Of a DNA stretch of 20,971 bases, positions 14,739-20,971 are shown one piece after another. Source of the stretch: Methylomonas sp. (GTDB taxonomy: Bacteria > Pseudomonadota > Gammaproteobacteria > Methylococcales > Methylomonadaceae); NCBI GenBank assembly GCA_026990815.1, contig JALXCS010000146.1, positions 1 to 20,971 on the forward strand, written 5' to 3'. Every line of letters begins with the position of its first letter. Within the stretch, counting starts at the first letter, position 1. Under the pieces are notes generated by a model that was not told the origin of the DNA, ran no database searches, and was given only the letters and a program-made list of their open reading frames with translations. The position numbers and the translations under genes were made by a program.

Positions 14739-16399
14739 ACGGCAATCCCAGAATCTTTGCTGTCTGAACTGGCTTGAAATTCCAGCCATGAAATTTTTTG
14801 TGTTTCTGAATAATTGCGTTTTGAAATATTCTTCTGTTGCACCTTGATTTGACCAACAAAATGGGTAAATTGGCTGCACAGGGAAAAATATTCTGACAAA
14901 ATCGTCATATATCCTGGTGTATACAAGCCACACCGCCGCCGGGCAATTTTCATTGCCTGCGGCAAGAATCGCCAAAAAACCAAGGCATTGTTCCGTGACA
15001 AAATCTTAAATAAATACCCAATTTTCCCTGCACCAGAGCGATACTGACTTTGTAAATCAGGATCGATCAATTCCAGATGTCGCATCACTCTTTTGAAATA
15101 GGCATCAGGATGATAAATAGCTTTCAGAATGCGCAAGTAATTCAGTTCCGCCTGCTGAACCGAAAAATGATAGGGAATATAATTAATTACACCATCCGAA
15201 TTATTACCGCTACTGGCCTGAAAAATCCGTCCCTGACTTTGGAGTCGCTTCATTAACCCTGTACATGGCAAGGCATTCAAAAGCCCTGCCATCACAATCG
15301 GGGCATTACTGGCGTTAACGAATTCAATAAATCCCCGCACTGATTCATCAGTATCATGATCAAAACCATAGATCATGCCCATCATTACCCCAGCACCGGT
15401 TTGTTCGGAAATAAAACGTAATTTCTCGACCAGACTGCGTTCACCGCGAAGATTCTGGCATTTTTTTGTTTCCAGCAATGAGGCTTTATTTGGCGTCTCG
15501 ACACCATAAAAACCATTGATAAAATGAGCCTTGCGAAACCAGTATCTTAACTCGGCCATAATCGGCGAATTATCTGCCAACCGTAAAGTCAGTTCTGTGT
15601 ATTTTGGATGATGATAGCCAATGTCCTCACCAATCTGGTACAAATTTTTCAATATTTGCAACGATCTTCTGGGATGACCAATGAAATTATCATCCACGAC
15701 AAAAACCTGTCCGGTCCAGCCCAACTCCTTCATTTGCCTGAACGATTGTTCTGTATGACGCCAAGGCGTCACTCGGAAAGCCTTGCCAAAACGGGAAGGA
15801 ATATCACAAAACTCACAACTTTCAGGGCAGCCACGACTAATTTGCACTGCCATATGCACATAGTTTTGCATATTAATAGCAGCGTAATCCGGTTGGAAAA
15901 AATCTTCTGGAGAAACAATACCACCTCGATAATATTTTTTGGCTGATCCTGATTTTAACCCCGTCATAAGTTCACCGATAATGCCTTCCACTTCATTTTC
16001 CACCAGATGATCTGCCATTGACACCAAAGGTGAATCTGTAGAAATTGCAGTCCCTCCAACAATCAAAACCTTGCCTTTGGCTTTAATTTCCGAGGCAAGT
16101 TTCAACATGCTTTTTTCCTGAGCCAACATGCCTCCCATGAAAATATGATCGGCATCAGAAATTAGCTCGGCCAAGGGTCTGGGATCGATATTTCTATCGA
16201 TCAAAACAATTGATTGGTAATAAGGTTTCAGATGATTGTACAGCCCCATTAACCCCAATGGCGGCAATAACCGCTTGGGCAACCCGAATTCACCGGGCGG
16301 GGCATACATTTTCAGGCTTCTGGCATAACTCCAGAAGGTATCCTGAGTATCAAATTCAGGATAAATTAGAACAGCTTGATGGGCGATTTTTATTGTCAC
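14735..16399 (-). CDS. B12-binding radical SAM protein (HpnP/DUF4070 type)
   Basis: This 554-residue protein has a cobalamin-binding-like N-terminal Rossmann domain (about 1-150; IFMGGMLAQEKS, VLIVGGTAIS). The radical SAM core begins at RGCPESCEFCDIPSRFG, where C191, C195 and C198 form the CxxxCxxC site for the [4Fe-4S] cluster. QVFVVDDNFIGHPRR and the region around 380-470 match the layout of HpnP-like enzymes with DUF4070 (PF13282). Characterised relatives methylate hopanoids at C-2 or otherwise modify unactivated carbons. The B12 domain lacks an obvious DxHxxG motif, which is common in this class. The start is GTG 16399 with a strong GGGGAGG 7 nt upstream. It lies 24 bp after hinT, and its TGA overlaps the carbamoyltransferase ATG. 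It is the first gene of the accessory block. The substrate is unknown. Confidence 0.88.
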   Translation of the reverse strand: MTIKIAHQAVLIYPEFDTQDTFWSYARSLKMYAPPGEFGLPKRLLPPLGLMGLYNHLKPYYQSIVLIDRNIDPRPLAELISDADHIFMGGMLAQEKSMLKLASEIKAKGKVLIVGGTAISTDSPLVSMADHLVENEVEGIIGELMTGLKSGSAKKYYRGGIVSPEDFFQPDYAAINMQNYVHMAVQISRGCPESCEFCDIPSRFGKAFRVTPWRHTEQSFRQMKELGWTGQVFVVDDNFIGHPRRSLQILKNLYQIGEDIGYHHPKYTELTLRLADNSPIMAELRYWFRKAHFINGFYGVETPNKASLLETKKCQNLRGERSLVEKLRFISEQTGAGVMMGMIYGFDHDTDESVRGFIEFVNASNAPIVMAGLLNALPCTGLMKRLQSQGRIFQASSGNNSDGVINYIPYHFSVQQAELNYLRILKAIYHPDAYFKRVMRHLELIDPDLQSQYRSGAGKIGYLFKILSRNNALVFWRFLPQAMKIARRRCGLYTPGYMTILSEYFSLCSQFTHFVGQIKVQQKNISKRNYSETQKISWLEFQASSDSKDSGIAV

Positions 16400-16413
16400 A
16401 AAAAACCTCCCCG
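16400..16413 (-). promoter_or_regulatory. Strong Shine-Dalgarno at the head of the accessory block
   Basis: GGGGAGG followed by a T-rich 6-7 nt spacer leads into the GTG at 16399. It is among the strongest ribosome sites in the window. There is no room for a full promoter in the 24 bp after the hinT stop, so transcription must come from within or upstream of hinT. Confidence 0.6.
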
Positions 16414-16423
16414 AAAAACTCAG

Positions 16424-16762
16424 TTAGCCTGGCGGCCAGTGCATTTGTCGACCCCCCAACAAATGCAAATGTAGATGGAAGACTTCCTGCCCTCCCTGAC
16501 TGTTGCAGTTAATCACAGCCCTGTAGCCATTATCGGCTAACCCTTCCTGTTTTGCCAAAGCTGGGACAACTTGCAATAATCGGGCTGCCAAATCGCTATC
16601 ATCAAGCTCATTCAAGGTGGCAACATGGACTTTTGGAATAATCAGAATATGGGTTGGCGCCTGGGCATTGATATCGCGAAAGGCCAGTAATTTTTCATCT
16701 TCATAGACCACATCCGGCTTGATTTCCCCGATTGCCATTTTGCAAAAAATACATTCTGTCAT
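16424..16762 (-). CDS. hinT: HIT-family purine nucleoside phosphoramidase (HinT)
   Basis: A 112-residue histidine triad protein. The triad is HLHLHLLGGR with H96, H98 and H100; H98 is the expected nucleophile. C4 and C7 in ECIFCK form the N-terminal metal-binding pair found in many bacterial HinT proteins. THILIIPKVHV at about 37-47 is the usual substrate-binding strand. HinT enzymes hydrolyse nucleoside 5'-phosphoramidates and aminoacyl adenylates. The ATG has GGAGG 6 nt upstream. It follows recR across a 138-bp gap containing a REP-like hairpin and precedes the radical SAM gene by 24 bp. The W-P-P-G end is close to the normal family C-terminus, so the gene is complete. Confidence 0.93.
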   Translation of the reverse strand: MTECIFCKMAIGEIKPDVVYEDEKLLAFRDINAQAPTHILIIPKVHVATLNELDDSDLAARLLQVVPALAKQEGLADNGYRAVINCNSQGGQEVFHLHLHLLGGRQMHWPPG

Positions 16763-16856
16763 TTTCCCTCCAAATTTTCTTGTTATTTTGTCATGGTTTT
16801 TTAACCTGTAACCAAAACATAGGAAAGCCTGGTTATTTCAGAACCTTCATATTAAT

Positions 16857-16877
16857 CGGGGCTGAAGTCCCTCTTAC
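16857..16877 (-). repeat. Single REP-like palindromic element
   Basis: On the minus strand GTAAGAGGGACTTCAGCCCC forms a hairpin, GGGAC-TTCA-GCCCC, with one A-C mismatch, preceded by GTAAGAG. This resembles the GTAGGAG-plus-hairpin form of REP sequences found in many gammaproteobacteria. Only one copy is present in the window, so repeat status rests on the pattern. Confidence 0.45.
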
Positions 16878-16900
16878 CCAAGAAATCAATGAAAAAACAT

Positions 16901-17500
16901 TTAATCCATCTCCCGCCGACCATTAAAGGCATGGGATAAAGTTCCGGCATCAATATATTCAAGTTCACCTCCCATGGGTACACCATGAGCAATGCGACTG
17001 GCCCTGATTTGATATTTTCGAGCCAACTCTCCTACAAAGTGCGCGGTCGCTTCACCTTCGACCGTCGAATTGGTTGCCAGAATAATCTCTTTCACCGAAC
17101 CCGATGCCAATTGTTGTTCGAGACCATCCAGCCCCAAGTCTTCAGGTCCAACACCATCAAGCGGTGACAAGCGTCCATGCAAAACAAAATAAACCCCGTT
17201 AAATACTGCAGTCTGCTCAACCACCCAAACATCTGAAGGACTCTCGACAATACAGACGGTACTTTGATCTCTGCCGGGATGACTGCAAATGGAACACAGT
17301 TTTTCTTCGGTTAAAGTCCGGCATTGCTGGCAGTAATCAATATTATCCAGTGTTTGCAGCAATGTTTTTGCCAGTTGTTCAGCGCCGGAGCGATCCCGCT
17401 GTAACAAATGGAATGCCATTCGCTGTGCTGATTTTGGTCCTACCCCAGGTAAACAACATAGCCCTTGGATTAACTGGCCCAACAATCCGGTTCTTTGCAT
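16901..17500 (-). CDS. recR: Recombination protein RecR
   Basis: A 199-residue RecR of normal length. It has the N-terminal helix-hairpin-helix (LCCLPGVGPKSAQRMAFHLL, about 14-33) and the zinc site C57, C60, C69 and C72 (CQQC, CSIC). The Toprim domain spans about 80-175, with IVESPSDVW and the block LATNSTVEGEAT. The conserved end SRIAHGVPMGGELEYIDAGTL follows. RecR acts with RecO and RecF to load RecA on gapped DNA. It lies 15 bp downstream of the ybaB-like gene, in the dnaX-ybaB-recR order widely conserved in bacteria, and is presumably co-transcribed with both. Confidence 0.97.
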   Translation of the reverse strand: MQRTGLLGQLIQGLCCLPGVGPKSAQRMAFHLLQRDRSGAEQLAKTLLQTLDNIDYCQQCRTLTEEKLCSICSHPGRDQSTVCIVESPSDVWVVEQTAVFNGVYFVLHGRLSPLDGVGPEDLGLDGLEQQLASGSVKEIILATNSTVEGEATAHFVGELARKYQIRASRIAHGVPMGGELEYIDAGTLSHAFNGRREMD

Positions 17501-17515
17501 TCGTTTTAACTTGAC

Positions 17516-17839
17516 TTAAAAAGGCATCTTGAAACCGGGAGGTAATGGGATACCGGAGGTTAAATTAGCCATTTTTTCCTGTTTCATTTTGGCAACCTTA
17601 TGAACTGCATCATTAATGGCTGCAGCTACCAAATCTTCCAGCATATCCTTGTCATCACCAACCAGGGAATCGTCAATACTGATCTTTCTTACTTCACGTT
17701 TACCCGTCATCAAAACTTGTACCAAACCACCACCGGATTCTCCCAGAACCTCCATAGCAGCAAGCTCTTCCTGGGCTTTTTGCATATCTTCCTGCATTTT
17801 TTGGGCTTGCTGCATTATATTGCCTAATGCATTTTTCAT
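17516..17839 (-). CDS. ybaB: YbaB/EbfC nucleoid-associated protein
   Basis: A 107-residue YbaB/EbfC family DNA-binding protein. It starts with a helical, heptad-like MQQAQKMQEDMQKAQEELA and continues to the central beta region GLVQVLMTGKREVRKISID and the Gly/Pro-rich tail SGIPLPPGFKMPF. Homologues form dimers shaped like tweezers that bind DNA with modest specificity and affect expression of many genes. The ATG has AGGAGA just upstream, in the 23-bp gap after dnaX. Its place between dnaX and recR is the usual one. Confidence 0.96.
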   Translation of the reverse strand: MKNALGNIMQQAQKMQEDMQKAQEELAAMEVLGESGGGLVQVLMTGKREVRKISIDDSLVGDDKDMLEDLVAAAINDAVHKVAKMKQEKMANLTSGIPLPPGFKMPF

Positions 17840-17862
17840 CTTCGTCTCCTAAAAACCTGTCT

Positions 17863-19452
17863 TTACTCGGAATCGACCGGCTTGATCGTCCCCGGTATTA
17901 CCCGTGCGTCAAAATGTTCTTTTAATGCCTGAATATTTTCATCATTTTCGACTTCTTCAACAGCCGCTTGTTGTCTCAATTCGCGCCGCTTATTAATTTG
18001 CACTGCCGGTGTCTCATTTTCAACCTTTTTTATCTGAATAGCCAGTTTTATTGTATTTCCAGTGTAGATCTGTAGTGCCTGTTGCAATTTCTCTGCGGTT
18101 TTGTCGCTTTTTAACTGCCTATGACCAGGGTCAAGAGCCAGAACACACTGTTTCTCATCCAGTTTTTCCAAAAAGCAATTATTTGCCAGTTCCCGGGTCA
18201 TGCCTCTCAGTTTCATGGCTTTTATCATGACATGCCAGTTATCTGTTTCAGGCTTTTGTGTTTTAATTTCTGGCTGTTGTTTCTGTTCAGTTTTAGATTG
18301 CTTTTCCTGTTTATCTGGGCTTTGCTGCCGGACTTTTTCTAGTTGTCGATTGTTTTGCTCCTGAATAATACCGACAGGCCTGAAAGCCAACATACGCAGC
18401 ATAACCATCTCCAAACCCATGCGTGGATTTGGTGCTAATTCAAGATCAGCTTGACCTTTCAAGGCAATCTGATAATAAAGTTGCACATCCTCGGAACTGA
18501 TTAAAGCAGCCAATTGTTTCAGGACTTCAATATCTTCATGTTCTTGCAGAATATTTGGAACAGTCTGTACCAAAGCAATCTGATGCAAGCGATATAATAA
18601 TTGCTGCAATAAATCGGCAAAATCCGGCGTTAACTCCGAAATTTCGTTGATAATATTTAACATTTTTCCGACATCAGTATTACCCAGTGCCAGTAATAAA
18701 TCTTCGACGGGCTGTTGCGCTACCGTACCCAGCATAGTGCTTACGGTATCGGCAGAAACTTTGCCTGCGCCATAAACTATTGCTTGATCCAGCAAACTTA
18801 AGCCATCACGCATGCTGCCATCAGCTGCTCTGGCCAAATGCCCAAGTGCTGACTCTTCAAAATCAATCTGTTCTTGCTCAAGAATCAGCTTCATTTGCTT
18901 GATAATCTGATTTGGCAGCAATCGTTTTAAATTAAATTGCAAACACCGGGATAAAATCGTCACCGGAATTTTTTGCGGGTCTGTAGTTGCCAGCAAGAAT
19001 TTTACATGCGGCGGAGGTTCTTCCAGTGTTTTCAGCAAAGCATTAAAGCTATGGCCTGACAACATATGCACTTCGTCAATTAAATAAACCTTATACTGAC
19101 CTTGCCCGGGTGCATATTGAACATTATCCAGCAAATCCCGGGTATCTTCGACACGGGTTCTGGAAGCCGCATCCACTTCAATTAAATCCAGAAAGCGGCC
19201 TTCTACAAAAGCCTGGCAAACGGAACATTCACCGCAAGGATTGAAATCCTTAAGATTTTCACAATTAATGGCTTTTGCCAGAATCCGGGCAATGGTAGTT
19301 TTACCTACACCGCGGGTTCCAGTAAATAAATAGGCATGGTGCAAACGATTATGCTGTAAAGCGTTAATCAACGATTTAACAACATGTTCCTGACCGATAA
19401 TGGTATTAAAATTCTGTGGACGCCATTTTCTGGCTAGAACCTGATAACTCAT
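17863..19452 (-). CDS. dnaX: DNA polymerase III clamp-loader subunit tau/gamma
   Basis: A 529-residue DnaX. The AAA+ ATPase has Walker A GTRGVGKT (about 45-52), zinc ligands C64, C73, C76 and C79, Walker B LIDEVHM (about 124-130) and the sensor/arginine-finger segment ending ILSRC. The clamp-loader collar follows. A Q/K-rich linker spans about 366-410, and the C-terminal tau domain V starts near DNWHVMIKAMKL. The start is ATG 19452 (MSYQVLARKWRP, the family's usual N-terminus); a 20-codon upstream extension runs into the SRP RNA and is rejected. At codons 474-476 the bases are ATA AAA AAG, the A AAA AAG slippery heptamer in the correct phase. A -1 shift would add Gly and stop at TGA, giving a 477-residue gamma-like form without the end of domain V. 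The protein is shorter than E. coli tau (643). Confidence 0.96.
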   Translation of the reverse strand: MSYQVLARKWRPQNFNTIIGQEHVVKSLINALQHNRLHHAYLFTGTRGVGKTTIARILAKAINCENLKDFNPCGECSVCQAFVEGRFLDLIEVDAASRTRVEDTRDLLDNVQYAPGQGQYKVYLIDEVHMLSGHSFNALLKTLEEPPPHVKFLLATTDPQKIPVTILSRCLQFNLKRLLPNQIIKQMKLILEQEQIDFEESALGHLARAADGSMRDGLSLLDQAIVYGAGKVSADTVSTMLGTVAQQPVEDLLLALGNTDVGKMLNIINEISELTPDFADLLQQLLYRLHQIALVQTVPNILQEHEDIEVLKQLAALISSEDVQLYYQIALKGQADLELAPNPRMGLEMVMLRMLAFRPVGIIQEQNNRQLEKVRQQSPDKQEKQSKTEQKQQPEIKTQKPETDNWHVMIKAMKLRGMTRELANNCFLEKLDEKQCVLALDPGHRQLKSDKTAEKLQQALQIYTGNTIKLAIQIKKVENETPAVQINKRRELRQQAAVEEVENDENIQALKEHFDARVIPGTIKPVDSE

Positions 19453-19464
19453 TGCAAATGCAAT
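19450..19464 (-). other. Small inverted repeat at the dnaX start codon
   Basis: ATTGC-ATTT-GCAAT forms a 5-bp stem whose right arm runs directly into the ATG (GCAATG). No Shine-Dalgarno sequence is visible ahead of this start. The stem could modulate initiation, but such short AT-rich stems arise easily by chance. Confidence 0.3.
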
Positions 19465-19484
19465 AACAGTTGAAAAGATTGGGC

Positions 19485-19594
<110 letters not shown>

Positions 19595-19602
19595 ATAAAA
19601 TC

Positions 19603-19618
19603 TTCAGCTCGTGCTGAA
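19603..19618 (-). other. Leader hairpin between the ffs promoter and mature 4.5S RNA
   Basis: TTCAGC-ACGA-GCTGAA is a perfect 6-bp stem with a 4-nt loop inside the predicted 5' leader of the SRP RNA. E. coli pre-4.5S RNA has a leader of similar length removed by RNase P. The hairpin may help present that site. It is followed by GATTTTAT, so a weak terminator for the upstream gene is a less likely reading. Confidence 0.4.
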
Positions 19619-19627
19619 AGAGCGGAG

Positions 19628-19656
19628 ATTATGCGGTAATCAGAGAAATAGTTCAA
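19628..19656 (-). promoter_or_regulatory. Sigma70 promoter of the SRP RNA gene (and probably dnaX)
   Basis: TTGAAC and CATAAT on the minus strand are separated by exactly 17 bp. The predicted start is near 19620, giving a leader of about 26 nt before the mature 4.5S RNA. No separate promoter is obvious in the 32 nt between ffs and dnaX, so dnaX-ybaB-recR may be read from here. Confidence 0.6.
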
Positions 19657-19665
19657 GTCAATTTT

Positions 19666-20304
19666 TTACAAAACTGTAGTTAAAATTTTTTCGGTTTTCA
19701 AAACACGCAGATAATCCTCATAACAATCAACATCCCACTGCAAAGGCAGCTCGAAGTAATTAAGTTTTAACTTTTGTATTTTACATTTTGTTGTCGGCAA
19801 AACTTCGGAGGTACTCCAGCAAATATCAAAAAATAATTCTGGAGCTGGCGCACTCAAACCAATCAAACTATATCCTCCATCTTCTGTTGGCGCCAGCACC
19901 ACATCACAACCCCTATCTAAAGCAGATAAGGCAGCGACAAAATCGGAATGATTCAATGACGGGCAATCGCAACCAATTAAAATTACCTGTCGATATTGTT
20001 GTAATCCTTCAGTCAAGGCATGATTCATACGGATACCCAAATCTCCTTGGGATTGGGTTTTCAGAGCCAGGGAATATTGATCCCGGCACTCTGTAAAAAA
20101 TTCATGATCAATATCAGGCGAACACCATAATTGCACATCACATAATTGTGAGTGGCAAATCCTGGCTAAAGTCAACTCTGACAACTGTTGATGAATCTTG
20201 GCAGCCCGAACTGCGTCTAATTGTGGCAACAAGCGAGTTTTGACCTTCCCGGGGTCTGGCGCTTTACAAAATACCTGAATAACGGCTTCAGGAAATTTCA
20301 ACAC
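19666..20304 (-). CDS. TIGR04282/DUF2064-family glycosyltransferase (arsenosugar type)
   Basis: A 212-residue nucleotide-diphospho-sugar transferase-fold protein. It opens with VFCKAPDPGKVKTRLLPQL (about residues 11-29), the signature of TIGR04282/PF09837. ILIGCDCPSL (about 107-116) holds the metal/nucleotide aspartates, and APTEDGGYSLIGL follows. This family sits with arsM and the radical SAM arsS in arsenosugar biosynthesis loci, where it is proposed to add a sugar. The GTG start directly follows the TAA of the ArsM gene with no gap, which supports that role. Members also occur outside arsenic loci, so the specific activity is an inference from the neighbour. The gene ends 10 bp before the predicted -35 of ffs. 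Confidence 0.85.
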   Translation of the reverse strand: MLKFPEAVIQVFCKAPDPGKVKTRLLPQLDAVRAAKIHQQLSELTLARICHSQLCDVQLWCSPDIDHEFFTECRDQYSLALKTQSQGDLGIRMNHALTEGLQQYRQVILIGCDCPSLNHSDFVAALSALDRGCDVVLAPTEDGGYSLIGLSAPAPELFFDICWSTSEVLPTTKCKIQKLKLNYFELPLQWDVDCYEDYLRVLKTEKILTTVL

Positions 20305-20971
20305 TTAACAACAAGAACTGGTATCAGCTTTATGTACGCTACCCTTGGTTTCTGCCGCCGGTCTGAGTGTCCCCGGCTGACAACACCAGGGGTTGGGTTT
20401 AGGTTCCTTAACCGGTGCAATACCAATAAATTGATTGCCATAGGTATCACCAGTCAACAAACGGTAACTTCTTTCACATACTGCCATTCTTTGACCACGA
20501 TAATAAACATGACCTTCATCGTCATAAACTTCAGAAAAAGGGCCACGATAGATCACCGCATGACCTTTATCCAGACAGGGTTGGTCCTGCGGTTTAATCG
20601 CCGTTATTGTTACCGAACGAAACTCGATATCCTCCACTGTTTGCCAGGGTTCTGCTTCCCATTTATCATAACTTACTGCAATAAACCCGGCATCAATAAA
20701 TGCCTGCAAAAAATCATGTTCCTGCAGCGCACCGGAAATACAACCGCTCCATAGTTGACTGTCCTCTTTCAAATGCGGCAGCACTGTTTCGTCACTGACA
20801 ATATCAGAAATAGCAACTCGTCCACCGGGCTTGACGACCCGAAAAATCTCCTGAATCAGCTGCTCTTTATCCTGGTCATGCACCAGATTCAAAACACAAT
20901 TTGAAACCACTAGGTCAACGCTGTTATCGACAATCAGAGGATTTTCCTGACGCTGCTGCTCCTGCCAGGCG
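20305..20971 (-). CDS. arsM: Arsenite S-adenosylmethyltransferase ArsM (N-terminus beyond right edge)
   Basis: The frame is open to the right edge, so only the C-terminal part is seen. The SAM-fold phrase DLVVSNCVLNLVHD, then EIFRVVKPGGRVAISDIV and the cysteine-containing LWSGCISGAL, match ArsM. That cysteine corresponds to the central arsenic-binding Cys, and PCLDKGHAVIYRG carries the third one, ahead of an acidic-turn GHVYYRG region. The protein ends in two CC pairs (WCCQPG and DTSSCC), which could bind arsenic or metal. ArsM methylates As(III) to mono- and dimethylated species, the first steps of arsenic volatilisation and arsenosugar synthesis. The internal GTG at 20910 is a Val codon, not a start. 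The gene runs directly into the glycosyltransferase gene. Confidence 0.87.
   Translation of the reverse strand, partial: AWQEQQRQENPLIVDNSVDLVVSNCVLNLVHDQDKEQLIQEIFRVVKPGGRVAISDIVSDETVLPHLKEDSQLWSGCISGALQEHDFLQAFIDAGFIAVSYDKWEAEPWQTVEDIEFRSVTITAIKPQDQPCLDKGHAVIYRGPFSEVYDDEGHVYYRGQRMAVCERSYRLLTGDTYGNQFIGIAPVKEPKPNPWCCQPGTLRPAAETKGSVHKADTSSCC

Noticed and set aside
12993..14975. Longer form of the carbamoyltransferase with 79 extra N-terminal residues
   Set aside because: The extension lies entirely over the 3' end of the radical SAM gene and does not resemble the family; MTRYYIGLSVTYHDPA at 14738 is the normal N-terminus and gives an ATGA overlap.
15608..15946. 112-codon plus-strand ORF opposite the radical SAM core
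   Set aside because: It is antisense to the CxxxCxxC region and shows no recognisable domain.
20221..20754. 177-codon plus-strand ORF opposite the ArsM and glycosyltransferase genes
   Set aside because: It spans the junction of two well-supported opposite-strand genes and shows no known motif.

Overview
The window looks like part of the chromosome of a moderately AT-rich gammaproteobacterium. The grounds are a DnaX that begins MSYQVLARKWRP, the order 4.5S RNA - dnaX - ybaB/ebfC - recR - hinT, an LpxO-type lipid A hydroxylase, and standard sigma70 promoters and Shine-Dalgarno sites. A methylotroph of the Methylococcales or a relative would fit the arsenosugar-type genes and the AlkB/HpnP-like enzymes, but the sequence alone does not settle the order. 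I see no tRNA, rRNA, CRISPR array, insertion sequence or phage gene.

Layout. Left edge (1-3136): the end of a class I O-methyltransferase (+), a YpsA/MoCo-carrier-like SLOG-type protein (-), a PsiE-family membrane protein (+) with its own sigma70 promoter and a nine-codon leader ORF, and an LpxO-like dioxygenase (-). From 20971 down to 1976 every gene lies on the minus strand. Read in transcription order these are: the end of an arsenite methyltransferase (ArsM) and a TIGR04282-type glycosyltransferase (arsenosugar/organoarsenic module); the SRP 4.5S RNA gene with its promoter; the dnaX-ybaB-recR-hinT housekeeping run; then a tightly packed accessory block.

The accessory block (16399 to 7855) encodes a B12-binding radical SAM enzyme of the HpnP/DUF4070 type, a NodU/TobZ-type carbamoyltransferase, a 718-residue protein with two heme-oxygenase-like diiron oxidase (HDO) domains of which the first has lost most metal ligands, an AlkB-like membrane diiron hydroxylase with all nine AlkB histidines, a CDP-alcohol phosphatidyltransferase and a GT4 glycosyltransferase resembling lipid glucosyltransferases. 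Two ATGA stop/start overlaps, one 8-bp overlap and one 3-bp gap indicate coupled translation. I infer a biosynthetic cluster for an oxidised, methylated or radical-modified, carbamoylated glyco- or phospholipid-like product. This is the best candidate here for an undescribed system.

Downstream of the block, a secreted M28 metallopeptidase and a single-chain 1209-residue 5-oxoprolinase/hydantoinase lie 15 bp apart and probably form an amino-acid or peptide scavenging pair.

Other points of note: dnaX carries the canonical A AAA AAG slippery heptamer in the correct phase, followed in the -1 frame by one sense codon and TGA, as in E. coli. A single REP-like hairpin lies between recR and hinT.
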